DNA of 64,000 bases from Abiotrophia sp. HMSC24B09 (GTDB taxonomy: Bacteria > Bacillota > Bacilli > Lactobacillales > Aerococcaceae), in the NCBI RefSeq assembly GCF_001815865.1, contig NZ_KV822213.1, forward strand, positions 34,666 to 98,665, written 5' to 3'. A program made the position numbers and the translations under genes. Shown piece after piece: positions 27,113 through 36,341 of the stretch. The notes beneath the pieces are model-generated. The model worked only from the letters and a program-made list of their open reading frames with translations. It searched no databases and was not told where the DNA came from. Numbering within the stretch: position 1 is the first letter of the stretch; the number at the start of each line of letters is the position of its first letter.

Positions 27113-28447
27113 ATGCTCGTAGAAGAAATTCAAACAGCCCTATTAAACGAACATTCTGAAGCCATTTACCGTATGATTCGGGAACATCACCCGGCTGATA
27201 TTGCCTTGGCTCTAGAAGAACTTGAAGATGAAGAAGTTTTCAAGTTTGTCAGCTTTATCTCGGACAAGGCCCTAGCCTTGATTCTGGAGACTCAGATTTC
27301 TGAAGAACTCCAGGTCAAGATTGTTGAAGCCGTGCCATTTGCCCGCATGCTCAATGTCTTCACCTATATGTCCCAGGATGACATCGTGGATATCTTGGGC
27401 AACCTATCCATTTGGCAACGTAAGCAATTCCTGAACATGATGAAGAATCGTGATTCGGATGACCTAGAGAAACTCTTGGCCTACGATCCGGATACCGCTG
27501 GTGGTCTCATGACCACAGAGTTCATCGCCTTGAATGAGAACTTAACGGTTTATGAAGCCTTCGAGACCATTCGTAAGATTGCGCCGGAGAAGGAAGTTAT
27601 CGAGACCCTCTTCGTGGTCGATGCCAAAACCTTACTCAAAGGGACAGTCGATATCCGCGATATTTTCACCAAATCCGACCAACAAAAACTCAGTGAGATT
27701 CTTAACCCTAACGTCATTTCGGTGACGCCGACGACGGACCAGGAAGAAGTTTCCCTGATTGTTACCAAGTATAACCTGTCAGTTGTACCGGTCGTTAATA
27801 ACAAGAACCGGATTTTGGGGATTATCACCAACGACGATATCATCCACGTCATCAATGAAGAGTACACAGAAGATATGTACTTGATGGGTGGGGTGGACTC
27901 GGAAGAAACGCTAGATAGTCCAGTCTTCGAGTCCGTCAAACGCCGTCTGCCTTGGTTGGTTATCAACCTCTTCACAGCCTTTCTGGCCTCATCCGTTATC
28001 AACCTTTTCTCTGATACCATCAGCCAAATGGTGGCCTTAGCGGCTGCCATGCCGATTGTAGCTGGTATGGGAGGAAATGCCGGTACTCAGACCGTAACCA
28101 TTGTGGTCCGTGCCCTAGCTTTGGGCGAAGTGGACTGGGGTGACTGGCGCGGTATGCTTAAAGAAATCGGGGCGGGTTTCGCCAACGGTCTCATTACCGG
28201 GGGCGTGGCTGCTATTGCTCTTATGCTTATGTATGGTAATGTCTACCTAGGGGTGGTTATCATCCTAGCTATGATTGTAGATATGGTCATTGCCGGAATT
28301 TTTGGTTACTTCATCCCCTTGGCGGTTAAGAAATTCCGTGGGGACCCTGCCTTGGTATCAACTGTCTTCCTGACTACGGCCACTGACGTGTGTGGTTTCT
28401 TCAGCTTCTTAGGCTTGGCCACTCTCTTCATGCCTTTACTTGTATAA
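27113..28447 (+). CDS. mgtE: Magnesium transporter MgtE
   Basis: A 444-residue homodimeric magnesium channel. The cytoplasmic N domain occupies about residues 1-125 with the HPADIALALEEL start, the CBS pair lies at about 130-255 (DPDTAGGLMTTEF begins it), a connecting helix follows, and the five transmembrane helices lie at about 280-444 with the AAAMPIVAGMGGNAGTQ pore signature. Binding of Mg2+ to the N and CBS domains closes the pore. AAGGAGG at 27097-27103 has nine bases of spacing. Confidence 0.95.
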   Translation: MLVEEIQTALLNEHSEAIYRMIREHHPADIALALEELEDEEVFKFVSFISDKALALILETQISEELQVKIVEAVPFARMLNVFTYMSQDDIVDILGNLSIWQRKQFLNMMKNRDSDDLEKLLAYDPDTAGGLMTTEFIALNENLTVYEAFETIRKIAPEKEVIETLFVVDAKTLLKGTVDIRDIFTKSDQQKLSEILNPNVISVTPTTDQEEVSLIVTKYNLSVVPVVNNKNRILGIITNDDIIHVINEEYTEDMYLMGGVDSEETLDSPVFESVKRRLPWLVINLFTAFLASSVINLFSDTISQMVALAAAMPIVAGMGGNAGTQTVTIVVRALALGEVDWGDWRGMLKEIGAGFANGLITGGVAAIALMLMYGNVYLGVVIILAMIVDMVIAGIFGYFIPLAVKKFRGDPALVSTVFLTTATDVCGFFSFLGLATLFMPLLV

Positions 28448-28456
28448 TGATTATAT

Positions 28457-28484
28457 TGCCTACTCCCTTGGGAGTGGGCTTTTT
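28457..28484 (+). terminator. Intrinsic terminator after mgtE
   Basis: GCCTACTCCC / GGGAGTGGGC stem with a TT loop, then five T. Confidence 0.8.
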
Positions 28485-28580
28485 GCTTGATTGAACGCCT
28501 TAAACAGGCTAATCCCGTAAGCTAATGATTAGGTCAGCTGAGTGTCACTTTTGGCTTTTTAGGCCTTCGGACAAAATGGC

Positions 28581-28609
28581 ATTACAGCGCCCTTAAATTA
28601 TGGTAGAAT
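28581..28609 (+). promoter_or_regulatory. Candidate promoter of the folD operon
   Basis: ATTACA at 28581-28586 and TAGAAT at 28604-28609 with a 17-base spacer. Confidence 0.5.
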
Positions 28610-28655
28610 AAGAAGGAAAAGTCTGTGACCCTAGGGTCCGAAAGGTGTGGTATTC

Positions 28656-29540
28656 ATGCAACGTTTAGATGGGAAAATTCTCTCACAATCAATTTTCGCC
28701 CGGCTATCCCAGGCAACAGCGGCCTTCCGTTCCCAAACCGGGACCCAGCCCAAATTGACCGTTATCTCAGTAGGGGAAGATCCTGCCAGCAAGGTCTATG
28801 TTGGCCAGAAGCAAAAACGTGCCTTGGAAATTGGCTATGCCTTCGAATGGGTACTCTTGCCAGCAGATATTAGCCAAGAAGAATTGGAGCGGACCATTAA
28901 GGTTCATAACCAGGATCCTCAAACCCATGGACTCTTATTACAATTGCCTCTGCCTGAGCATTTAGATCCATTGTCAGCTATGCACCTAATTGATCCAGAA
29001 AAAGATGTAGATGGTTTCCACCCCCTGACCATGGGACGGGTCGTTGAAGACAATACAGACCTCTATCCTTGTACGCCAAAAGGCATTGTGCGGCTCTTAG
29101 AGAATGCCCAGATTCCTTTGCAAGGTCAGAATGTGGTTGTCGTAGGTCGTAGCCAAATTGTGGGCTTGCCTATTTCTATCATGTTAATTAACCGCGGGGC
29201 CACTGTGACAGTCTGCAATTCTAAGACCCAGGACTTAGGACACTATACGCGTTATGCGGATATCTTGATTGTCGCGACTGGCCAGGCGCATTTAATTGGA
29301 CCAGACCATCTTAAGGAAGGCGCAGTAGTAGTCGACGTCGGGATTAACCGGCTCATGTCTGGTAAGCTAGTAGGGGATGTGGATTTTGAAGCTGTAGCTC
29401 ATAAGGTTAGCTACATCACACCAGTTCCTGGTGGAGTTGGCCCTATGACGGTAGCTATGTTAATGGAACAGACCTTTACTTGTGCCTGCCAACAACAAAA
29501 CTTAGATCCCTTGACCTTCTTGAGCCAGGAGGAGGCCTAG
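28656..29540 (+). CDS. folD: Bifunctional methylenetetrahydrofolate dehydrogenase/cyclohydrolase
   Basis: A 294-residue cytoplasmic enzyme that interconverts 5,10-methylene- and 10-formyl-tetrahydrofolate with NADP. The catalytic YVGQKQKRALEIG segment, LLQLPLPEHL, DVDGFHP and the Rossmann stretch VVVVGRSQIVGLP are present, with the C-terminal TPVPGGVGPMTVAML motif. The ATG at 28656 (family start MQRLDGK) was preferred over GTG 28647, which overlaps the AAAGG Shine-Dalgarno. First gene of a long compact housekeeping operon. Confidence 0.96.
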   Translation: MQRLDGKILSQSIFARLSQATAAFRSQTGTQPKLTVISVGEDPASKVYVGQKQKRALEIGYAFEWVLLPADISQEELERTIKVHNQDPQTHGLLLQLPLPEHLDPLSAMHLIDPEKDVDGFHPLTMGRVVEDNTDLYPCTPKGIVRLLENAQIPLQGQNVVVVGRSQIVGLPISIMLINRGATVTVCNSKTQDLGHYTRYADILIVATGQAHLIGPDHLKEGAVVVDVGINRLMSGKLVGDVDFEAVAHKVSYITPVPGGVGPMTVAMLMEQTFTCACQQQNLDPLTFLSQEEA

Positions 29541-29543
29541 TCA

Positions 29544-30923
29544 GTGACCGATACACAAAAGGACTATCTCAGTGTCAAGGCCCTGACCCGCTATCTCAAG
29601 CGCAAGTTCGATGTGGACCCCTACCTGCAGAAAGTCTATGTAGTAGGGGAGGTCTCGAACTTCCGCTTGCGGACAGGCCATCAGTACTTCAGCCTCAAGG
29701 AAGACAATGTTAAAATCAACGTCACCATGTTCAAACAGGCCTTTAGTAAGTTGCCTTTCAAGTTAGAAGAAGGCATGAAAGTATTAGCGGTAGGGCGAGT
29801 TTCTATCTATGAACCCAGTGGCTCCTACCAATTAACCCTTGAGTCGCTTCAACCGGACGGCGTGGGCTCCCTCTATCTGGCCCTAGAACAACTTAAGGCC
29901 AAGCTTAAGCAAGCGGGTCTCTTGGATTTGCCTAAGAAGCAACCGCGCCGTTTTCCGCGTCGGATTGCAGTCATTACCAGTCCAAGTGGGGCCGTCATCC
30001 GAGATATTGTGACCACCCTCAAACGACGCTATCCTATTGCTCAAGTGGTAGTTTTCCCTACCCGCGTCCAGGGTAAGGAGGCCAGCGGCGAAATTGTCGC
30101 AGCCTTTGAACGGCTCAAGGCCAAGCATGCGGCTTTTGATACCGTGATTCTAGCGCGTGGGGGCGGGGCCATTGAAGACCTCTGGCCCTTCAACGAGGAA
30201 ATCGTGGCTCAGGCGATTCTAGCCTGTCCCTTGCCGGTCATTACAGCCATCGGCCACGAGACTGACACTACCATTGCTGACTTAGTGGGGGACCTACGTG
30301 CTCCGACACCAACCGCAGCAGCTGAAATGGCAGCTGAGGAATTAAGTCAAGTCTATCTCAAGTTGGAAGAAAGTCGAACCCGTTTGGCTCAAGCCATGCT
30401 AAGCCGGATTCAACATAAGCAAACCCAACTCCGTCGTTATCAGGAAGTCTATATTTTCCGGGAACCGGAGCGGCTTTACCAAGCCTATATGCAGCAAGTA
30501 GACCTCATCAAGGAGCGTTTGTTACGTGCTCAGTCTTCTTATCTGCAGGGGCAGGCTCAAGGCCTGGCTCTCCTATCCACTCGTCTTAAAGTCCAGGGGC
30601 CAAGCGGTCGTTTGCATCTGGAAGGGGAGCGGCTAGCCCGTCTCCGTCATCAGTTGCAACGGGCTATGGCTCAGACCAGTCAACATTATCAAGGAGAGAT
30701 GGCTCGTTATAGCCAGCTCCTAGAGGCCTATAGCCCGCTCAAGATTCTGGCGCGGGGTTATGCCATTATCGAAGATAAGCAAGAAGCGGTGAAGTCAGTC
30801 CAGCAACTTCAAGTTGGTCAGGTCATCGATTTAACCTTACAAGATGGCCAAGCTACCGCTCAAGTTCAAACTATTAGCGCTCAGAAAGGAAAAAACCATG
30901 GCAACAAAAAAGAAAAAGCCTGA
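29544..30923 (+). CDS. xseA: Exodeoxyribonuclease VII large subunit
   Basis: A 459-residue large subunit of the single-strand-specific exonuclease VII. An N-terminal OB-fold lies at about residues 20-110 (GEVSNFRLRTGHQYFSLKED), then the nuclease core with ITSPSGAVIRDI and ARGGGAIEDLWPFN, followed by a long coiled-coil region. It uses a GTG start at 29544, preceded by AGGAGG, and begins three bases after the folD stop. The small subunit gene overlaps its 3' end by 26 bases. Confidence 0.95.
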   Translation: MTDTQKDYLSVKALTRYLKRKFDVDPYLQKVYVVGEVSNFRLRTGHQYFSLKEDNVKINVTMFKQAFSKLPFKLEEGMKVLAVGRVSIYEPSGSYQLTLESLQPDGVGSLYLALEQLKAKLKQAGLLDLPKKQPRRFPRRIAVITSPSGAVIRDIVTTLKRRYPIAQVVVFPTRVQGKEASGEIVAAFERLKAKHAAFDTVILARGGGAIEDLWPFNEEIVAQAILACPLPVITAIGHETDTTIADLVGDLRAPTPTAAAEMAAEELSQVYLKLEESRTRLAQAMLSRIQHKQTQLRRYQEVYIFREPERLYQAYMQQVDLIKERLLRAQSSYLQGQAQGLALLSTRLKVQGPSGRLHLEGERLARLRHQLQRAMAQTSQHYQGEMARYSQLLEAYSPLKILARGYAIIEDKQEAVKSVQQLQVGQVIDLTLQDGQATAQVQTISAQKGKNHGNKKEKA

Positions 30924-31131
30924 GAGTTTCGAAGCAGCTCTAGCTGAATTAGATACCATTGTACAACAACTTGAACGAGGCGAATTGCCTCTAACCCAAG
31001 CTCTGGATGCCTTTAAGCAGGGGGTAGAATTAACCCAATACTGTCAAAAGACCCTCCATGATGCTCAAGAAACAGTCGCCAACATGATGGCAGAAGAGGG
31101 CGATTTTGTCCTAGATGAGGATGTCCAATGA
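30898..31131 (+). CDS. xseB: Exodeoxyribonuclease VII small subunit
   Basis: A 77-residue helical small subunit, with the family core FEAALAELDTIVQQLERGELPL. The ATG at 30898 is preceded by AAAGGA at seven bases; a longer in-frame start at 30844 adds residues unlike the family and was rejected. Several copies wrap the coiled coil of XseA. Overlaps both neighbours. Confidence 0.94.
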   Translation: MATKKKKPESFEAALAELDTIVQQLERGELPLTQALDAFKQGVELTQYCQKTLHDAQETVANMMAEEGDFVLDEDVQ

Positions 31132-32021
31132 ACTTCTTAGAACTCGATACCCTGCGACAACTCTTCGAGCGGAGCTTGGACCAACAGACACGTTATCACT
31201 TAACACCTCCTCGTCTGATTGAAGCCATGCGCTACTCCCTCAAAAATGGGGGCAAGCGCCTGCGTCCAGTCATGCTCTTGGCGGTTTTGGCTATTCAATC
31301 AGAAGACCTAGTCAAGTGTGGCCTTAAGACAGCCATCGCCCTGGAGTATATTCACACCTATTCTCTGATTCACGACGATTTACCGGCCATGGATAACGAT
31401 GACCTACGTCGAGGGCAAGCCACCAACCATAAGCGCTTTGGCGAGGGTCTGGCTATTTTGGCTGGGGATGCCCTCTTAACAGATGCCTTCCAAGTTCTGG
31501 TTTCAGATGACCTCTTGGATGACCGGGCCAAGCTAGCCCTGATTGATCAACTCAGTCAAGCAGCGGGTTCTTGGGGCATGGTAGCTGGCCAAGTAGGGGA
31601 TATTGAAGCAGAACAGACGCCGGTTGACTACCAGGGCTTGAAGCAGATTCATGATCAGAAGACAGGTGCCCTATTCCGTTTTGCTTTAGAGGCAGGGGCT
31701 ATTATCGGTGGGGCGGATGCGAGCACTTGCCAAGCCCTGCGTCAGTTTGGTCGTCACTTTGGCTTAGCCTATCAGATTCACAATGACTTAATGGATGTTT
31801 TAGGAAGTCAAGAAGTGACAGGTAAAGTCACTCAGGCGGATCAAGCCCTAACCAAATCTACCTATCCAAGTCTTTTGGGCCTCCAAGGAGCCAAGGATGC
31901 CTTGGCAGTAGAGGTTAGCGCAGCTAGCCAAATTTTAGAGAATTTAGCTAAAGAGAGCGGCCGCCCTTATCAGATTCTGGGAGGAATCTTGGATTATTTA
32001 ACCCTACCCTCTGCTAAGTAA
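31128..32021 (+). CDS. ispA: Polyprenyl (farnesyl) diphosphate synthase
   Basis: A 297-residue trans-isoprenyl diphosphate synthase, cytoplasmic. It condenses isopentenyl diphosphate with allylic primers, probably to farnesyl diphosphate. The first aspartate-rich motif is HDDLPAMDNDDLRRG from Asp83. The second, usually DDxxD, reads NDLMD from Asn219, a substitution of the first Asp. GGKRLRP (substrate binding) and QKTGALF are present. Its ATGA overlap with xseB shows co-translation. It would supply precursors for undecaprenyl phosphate and perhaps for the UbiA-type enzyme near the window end. Confidence 0.93.
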   Translation: MNFLELDTLRQLFERSLDQQTRYHLTPPRLIEAMRYSLKNGGKRLRPVMLLAVLAIQSEDLVKCGLKTAIALEYIHTYSLIHDDLPAMDNDDLRRGQATNHKRFGEGLAILAGDALLTDAFQVLVSDDLLDDRAKLALIDQLSQAAGSWGMVAGQVGDIEAEQTPVDYQGLKQIHDQKTGALFRFALEAGAIIGGADASTCQALRQFGRHFGLAYQIHNDLMDVLGSQEVTGKVTQADQALTKSTYPSLLGLQGAKDALAVEVSAASQILENLAKESGRPYQILGGILDYLTLPSAK

Positions 32022-32032
32022 AAGGAGCAGCT

Positions 32033-32848
32033 ATGAAAAAGGAACGCATTGATAAACTGGTTGTTCAGAGTGGCCTGACCGAATCGCGCGAACAAGCACG
32101 TCGCTTGATTATGGCAGGGCAAATCTATGACAGCCAGAACCAACGTTATGACAAGCCCGGTGAAAAAGTGGATGCCTCCAAAGTATTCCACATTAAGGGC
32201 AAGACGCTACCTTATGTCAGTCGTGGTGGTCTTAAGTTAGAAAAAGCCATTAAGGTCTTTGACATTGATATGACTGACCAAATCCTCCTAGATATTGGAG
32301 CTTCGACAGGTGGCTTCACGGACGCGGCTCTCCAATTTGGTGCAGCCAAGTCCTATGCCTTAGATGTCGGCTACAACCAACTAGCCTATTCCCTACGCCA
32401 AGATCCCCGGGTTATTGTCATGGAGCGGGAGAACTTCCGTTATGCTCAACCTGACCAATTTCAAGAAGGGCAACCAAGCGTGGCCTCAATCGACGTCTCC
32501 TTTATCTCCCTACGTTTAATTTTGCCACCTCTGGTGCCTATTTTAGCGCCAGGAGGCACCGTCCTCATGCTAATTAAGCCGCAATTTGAGGCCGGTAAGG
32601 AGCGCGTGGGTAAGAAGGGAATCGTGAAGGATCCAGCGGTACACTTAGATGTCCTCAAGGAAATCCTGTCTTATGCCTGTGGCTTAGGCTATCGTCTACG
32701 TGATTTGACCTTCTCGCCTATTACCGGTGGCGAAGGCAATATCGAATTTTTGGCCTATCTGACCAACGACCAAGACCTAGCCAATGACTCTTGGAAGCAG
32801 GTGGATTTAGCCGGTGTGGTGGAAGCCGCACATACAACCTTTGAATAA
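32033..32848 (+). CDS. tlyA: TlyA-type rRNA 2'-O-methyltransferase
   Basis: A 271-residue protein with an N-terminal S4 RNA-binding domain (about residues 1-65, RIDKLVVQSGLTESREQARR) and an FtsJ/RrmJ-type SAM methyltransferase domain, whose DIGASTGGFTDAALQ motif I lies near residue 87. Homologues methylate riboses in 16S and 23S rRNA; the old name haemolysin is misleading. AAGGAG precedes the ATG. In most Firmicutes argR follows tlyA; here recN follows directly. Confidence 0.92.
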   Translation: MKKERIDKLVVQSGLTESREQARRLIMAGQIYDSQNQRYDKPGEKVDASKVFHIKGKTLPYVSRGGLKLEKAIKVFDIDMTDQILLDIGASTGGFTDAALQFGAAKSYALDVGYNQLAYSLRQDPRVIVMERENFRYAQPDQFQEGQPSVASIDVSFISLRLILPPLVPILAPGGTVLMLIKPQFEAGKERVGKKGIVKDPAVHLDVLKEILSYACGLGYRLRDLTFSPITGGEGNIEFLAYLTNDQDLANDSWKQVDLAGVVEAAHTTFE

Positions 32849-32878
32849 AAGAGATTAGACAAGAAAGGAGGCCCGATT

Positions 32879-34621
32879 ATGTTACGGAGTCTCAACATTG
32901 AAAATTTTGCCATTATCGACCATGTGACCCTGGATTTAGAGATGGGAATGACCGTTCTAGCAGGGGAGACTGGGGCTGGGAAATCAATTATAATTGATGC
33001 CCTTAGCTTGCTTATGGGCAGTCGTGGGACCAACGATTTAATCCGGCAAGGTGCCGATAAACTGGTAGTGGAGGGTCTCTTTTCTATGTCACCTGCTCCT
33101 GAACCACTGTTAGCACAATTAGCGGATTTTGGTTTGGAGCTTGAGGACCAGGAAGACCTGATTATACGTCGTGAGCTTAACCGCCAAGGCAAGAATACCG
33201 TTCGGGTTAATGGTCAGTTGGCTAACGTGTCTTTACTGAAGCAAATTGGCTATTACCTTGTCGATATTCATGGCCAAAATGAGCATCAGGCCTTGCTTAA
33301 TAAGCAATTTCACCTCAGCCAGTTGGACCAATTTGCGGGCGAGCGCCTAAATCAGCTAAAACAAACTTATCAAGTTGCCTTCGAGTGCTATGACCAGCTA
33401 CGTAAGGACTGGCTAGCCAGTCAGCAGGAGGGGAGTGACAAGCGCCAACGCTTGAGTTTCTTGGAATTTCAGTTGCAAGAATTAGAAGCCGCTAACTTAG
33501 TCGCTGGGGAAATGGCCCAGTTAGAACAGGAAAGTCGGCGTCTACAAAACAGTCAGAAGATTGGCCAAGCATTGGCGACGGTTAATCATTTACTATCGGA
33601 AGCTGACACCAGCGCCTTGACGCAACTGAGCCAAGCCCAAGCAGCCTTAGAGGAAGTAGCCAGCTACGACTCTAGCTATCCGGCCTTGGCGTCCCAACTA
33701 CAAGATCTCTACTACCAACTAGAAGAAGTGGCCCACCAACTAGCGGTCAGCAACCAGGAAGTAGACAATGATCAAGCCATTGATGAATTGGAAGCGCGTC
33801 TCAGCCAATTAGGCCAACTGACCCGTAAATATGGCATGGATGAAGCTCAGCTATTGGCCTATTATGATGCCATTAGCGAAGAAATTTACCAGCTCACACA
33901 CCAGGAACAGTATACAGAGCGTCTAGTTAAGGACTTGACGGTCGCTTATCATGACTGTCTGGCGGCTGGTCAGGCCCTAGATCAAGGCCGACGTCAGGAA
34001 GCTCAGGACTTAGTAGCAGCGATTGAAGCAGAATTGGCCGATTTGTATATGGCCAATGCGCGATTCCAAGTGGACTTTACGAGCTTGGGTAGTGATTCTA
34101 GCCTAGCTAGCCTGTTCCCAGATGCACAGCGCTTAAGTGCCGAAGGTTTAAGCCAGGTAGAATTTTATGCGACCACCAACCTTGGTGAAGCCATGAAGCC
34201 TCTGGTTAAGATTGCTTCAGGTGGTGAGCTGTCTCGCTTTATGTTGGCCCTCAAACGGGTCTTCAGTCAAGGTATGACGGATATGACCTTGGTCTTTGAC
34301 GAGATTGATACAGGGGTATCAGGTCGGGTAGCCCAGGCCATTGCGGAGAAGATGCAAGGCATTGCCCAGCATCACCAACTGCTCTGTATTACCCATTTAG
34401 CCCAAGTAGCTGCAAGTGCCGACCAACATCTTTACATTGAGAAAGTTATTGAGAATGAGCGTACGCGTACTCGCGTGCAGGCATTGAATGAGGAAGGTCG
34501 TATAGAAGCCATCGCTAGCATGATGTCTGGTAAGGTCTTAACGCCAGCTTCCCTGCAAATGGCCCAAGATTTACGTCGTCAGTTGCAGGCCCATCATGCC
34601 AAACTAGGCGAGGAGGACTAA
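32879..34621 (+). CDS. recN: DNA repair protein RecN
   Basis: A 580-residue SMC-like ATPase for double-strand break repair. The Walker A GETGAGKS lies near residue 29, a long coiled-coil middle with a central hinge follows, and the C-terminal part has the signature ASGGELSRFMLALK and the Walker B VFDEIDTGVSGR. AAGGAGG before the ATG. Part of the folD-to-def gene run. Confidence 0.96.
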   Translation: MLRSLNIENFAIIDHVTLDLEMGMTVLAGETGAGKSIIIDALSLLMGSRGTNDLIRQGADKLVVEGLFSMSPAPEPLLAQLADFGLELEDQEDLIIRRELNRQGKNTVRVNGQLANVSLLKQIGYYLVDIHGQNEHQALLNKQFHLSQLDQFAGERLNQLKQTYQVAFECYDQLRKDWLASQQEGSDKRQRLSFLEFQLQELEAANLVAGEMAQLEQESRRLQNSQKIGQALATVNHLLSEADTSALTQLSQAQAALEEVASYDSSYPALASQLQDLYYQLEEVAHQLAVSNQEVDNDQAIDELEARLSQLGQLTRKYGMDEAQLLAYYDAISEEIYQLTHQEQYTERLVKDLTVAYHDCLAAGQALDQGRRQEAQDLVAAIEAELADLYMANARFQVDFTSLGSDSSLASLFPDAQRLSAEGLSQVEFYATTNLGEAMKPLVKIASGGELSRFMLALKRVFSQGMTDMTLVFDEIDTGVSGRVAQAIAEKMQGIAQHHQLLCITHLAQVAASADQHLYIEKVIENERTRTRVQALNEEGRIEAIASMMSGKVLTPASLQMAQDLRRQLQAHHAKLGEED

Positions 34622-34624
34622 GCC

Positions 34625-35377
34625 ATGTTGAAGATTTACGCCCATCGTGGCAATCAAGCTCAGGCTGTCGAAAACAGCTTAACCGCCTTTCAAGACGCCG
34701 TGACAGCAGGTGCAGATGGTATCGAATGCGACTTGCACTTGACGGCAGATGGTGCCCTCCTTGTAATCCATGATGAACAATTAGACCGGACTACGGATAG
34801 CCAAGGTGAGATTAGCGATTTAAGCCTGGCTCAGATTAAAGCCGCACGTCTGCGCTTTCCCGATGGTCGTGTGAGCCCAGACCGAGTGCCGACTCTACCG
34901 GAATTATTGAACTTATTGCGAGATTTAGGTTTCAAGGGAAGACTGAATCTAGAACTTAAAACTGACCAAAAGGATTATCCTGGTATCGAAGCAGCTGTTT
35001 TAGCAACCGTGGAGGAACTAGCTCCAAATTTTGACATTGTCTACTCTAGTTTTAATTGGTACACGCTCCAACGCCTTAAAGTGTTAGCCCCTGGGGCAAA
35101 GATTGCTGCCTTGGTAGAAGAAGCCCTCTTGCCATATTTGTCGCATTTGCCAGCCCTAGAGCCCATTGCCATACATTTGGATCGACAACTTTACCAAGAT
35201 GAGAATTTACGAGCGCAGTTCAAGCAGTGGCCTATCCGCCTCTGGACAGTTAATGATCCGGCTGATTGGGCGCACTATACAAGTTTGGCCCAAGATGGCC
35301 ACTTAGAAGCCATTATGACCGACACGCCAGCTGCTGCACTTGCAGTACGAGACCAAGGGGAGGCTTGCCATGACTAG
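34625..35377 (+). CDS. Glycerophosphodiester phosphodiesterase (cytoplasmic GDPD)
   Basis: A 250-residue GDPD-family enzyme with no signal peptide. The catalytic residues are visible in IYAHRG near residue 4, VENSLTAF, GIECDLHLTADG and VIHDEQLDRTT. It hydrolyses glycerophosphodiesters, such as deacylated phospholipids, to glycerol-3-phosphate and an alcohol. It starts three bases after recN and overlaps miaA by eight bases. Confidence 0.9.
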   Translation: MLKIYAHRGNQAQAVENSLTAFQDAVTAGADGIECDLHLTADGALLVIHDEQLDRTTDSQGEISDLSLAQIKAARLRFPDGRVSPDRVPTLPELLNLLRDLGFKGRLNLELKTDQKDYPGIEAAVLATVEELAPNFDIVYSSFNWYTLQRLKVLAPGAKIAALVEEALLPYLSHLPALEPIAIHLDRQLYQDENLRAQFKQWPIRLWTVNDPADWAHYTSLAQDGHLEAIMTDTPAAALAVRDQGEACHD

Positions 35378-36341
35378 ATTAGCGGCTCCCTTAATCGTCA
35401 TTGGAGGGCCCACCGCGGTGGGCAAAACCCAACTCAGTATTGACCTAGCCAAGCGCTTTGGGGGCGAGATCATTAATGGCGATCGCCTACAATTTTATCG
35501 AGGCTTGGATATTGGGACGGGTAAGGTGACGCTAGAAGAGATGCAGGGTGTGCCTCATCATGCCTTGGACTTTCTGGATGTAGACCAGGATTATGATGCC
35601 AGCCAGTTTCAGGCTTTAGCCCAGAACTTGATTAGGGATTGCCATGCTCGTGGTGTCCTGCCAATTTTGGTTGGTGGCTCAGGCCTTTATCTAGAAGGTC
35701 TACTTTATGATTTAGAGTTCGGTGGCAAGGCTAGCCATGACCCGCTCATCCGTCAAGCCCTCGAGCAACGTCTAGAGACGGAAGGAGCTCAGGTTCTCTA
35801 TGCTGAGTTGTTAGCACAAGACCCACTCGCGGCGTCTAAGATCCCAATTCAAAATCATCGTCGCCTCTTACGAGCTTTAGAGGTCATGCAGGTGACAGGG
35901 CAAAAATTTTCTGACCAGAGCCAGCATGAGACCGCCCAAGCACGCTATGAGACCTGTATTCTAGCCTTAGACCGGCCCCGTGACCAACTCTATGAGCGAA
36001 TTAACGCTCGAGTCCAGGCCATGGTGGCGCAGGGATTGGAAGCAGAAGTTCGTCACCTCTACCAACTAGCGCAGGGCCAGTTGTTGCCAAGCGTACAAGG
36101 TATTGGTTACAAGGAATGGTGGCCATATTTGGCAGGGGACATGACCGACCGTGAGGCAGTTATTGCCGCTATTCAGCAAAATTCTAGGCGCTATGCCAAG
36201 CGTCAACTGACCTGGTTCCGCAATCGTATCCAGGGCACCCACTGGCTAGATGCTAGTGATTATGAGATGGCTTTTGCCCAGGCGACTAGCCTCGTACAAG
36301 ACTTATTAGATAGCCAAGCAAAGAAAGGAGGGACCCTATGA
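35370..36341 (+). CDS. miaA: tRNA dimethylallyltransferase
   Basis: A 323-residue enzyme that adds an isopentenyl group to A37 of tRNAs reading UNN codons. The P-loop GGPTAVGKT lies near residue 10, the INGDRLQFYRGLDIGTGK stretch follows, and QNHRRLLRALEV is present. The ATG at 35370, preceded by GGGGAGG, is favoured; an upstream in-frame start would add ten residues before the P-loop segment. Overlaps both neighbours. Confidence 0.95.
   Translation: MTRLAAPLIVIGGPTAVGKTQLSIDLAKRFGGEIINGDRLQFYRGLDIGTGKVTLEEMQGVPHHALDFLDVDQDYDASQFQALAQNLIRDCHARGVLPILVGGSGLYLEGLLYDLEFGGKASHDPLIRQALEQRLETEGAQVLYAELLAQDPLAASKIPIQNHRRLLRALEVMQVTGQKFSDQSQHETAQARYETCILALDRPRDQLYERINARVQAMVAQGLEAEVRHLYQLAQGQLLPSVQGIGYKEWWPYLAGDMTDREAVIAAIQQNSRRYAKRQLTWFRNRIQGTHWLDASDYEMAFAQATSLVQDLLDSQAKKGGTL

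Noticed and set aside
27550..28050. Antisense 166-residue frame inside mgtE
   Set aside because: Opposite strand of a conserved gene, with no ribosome site or recognisable domain; a shadow of the mgtE codon pattern.
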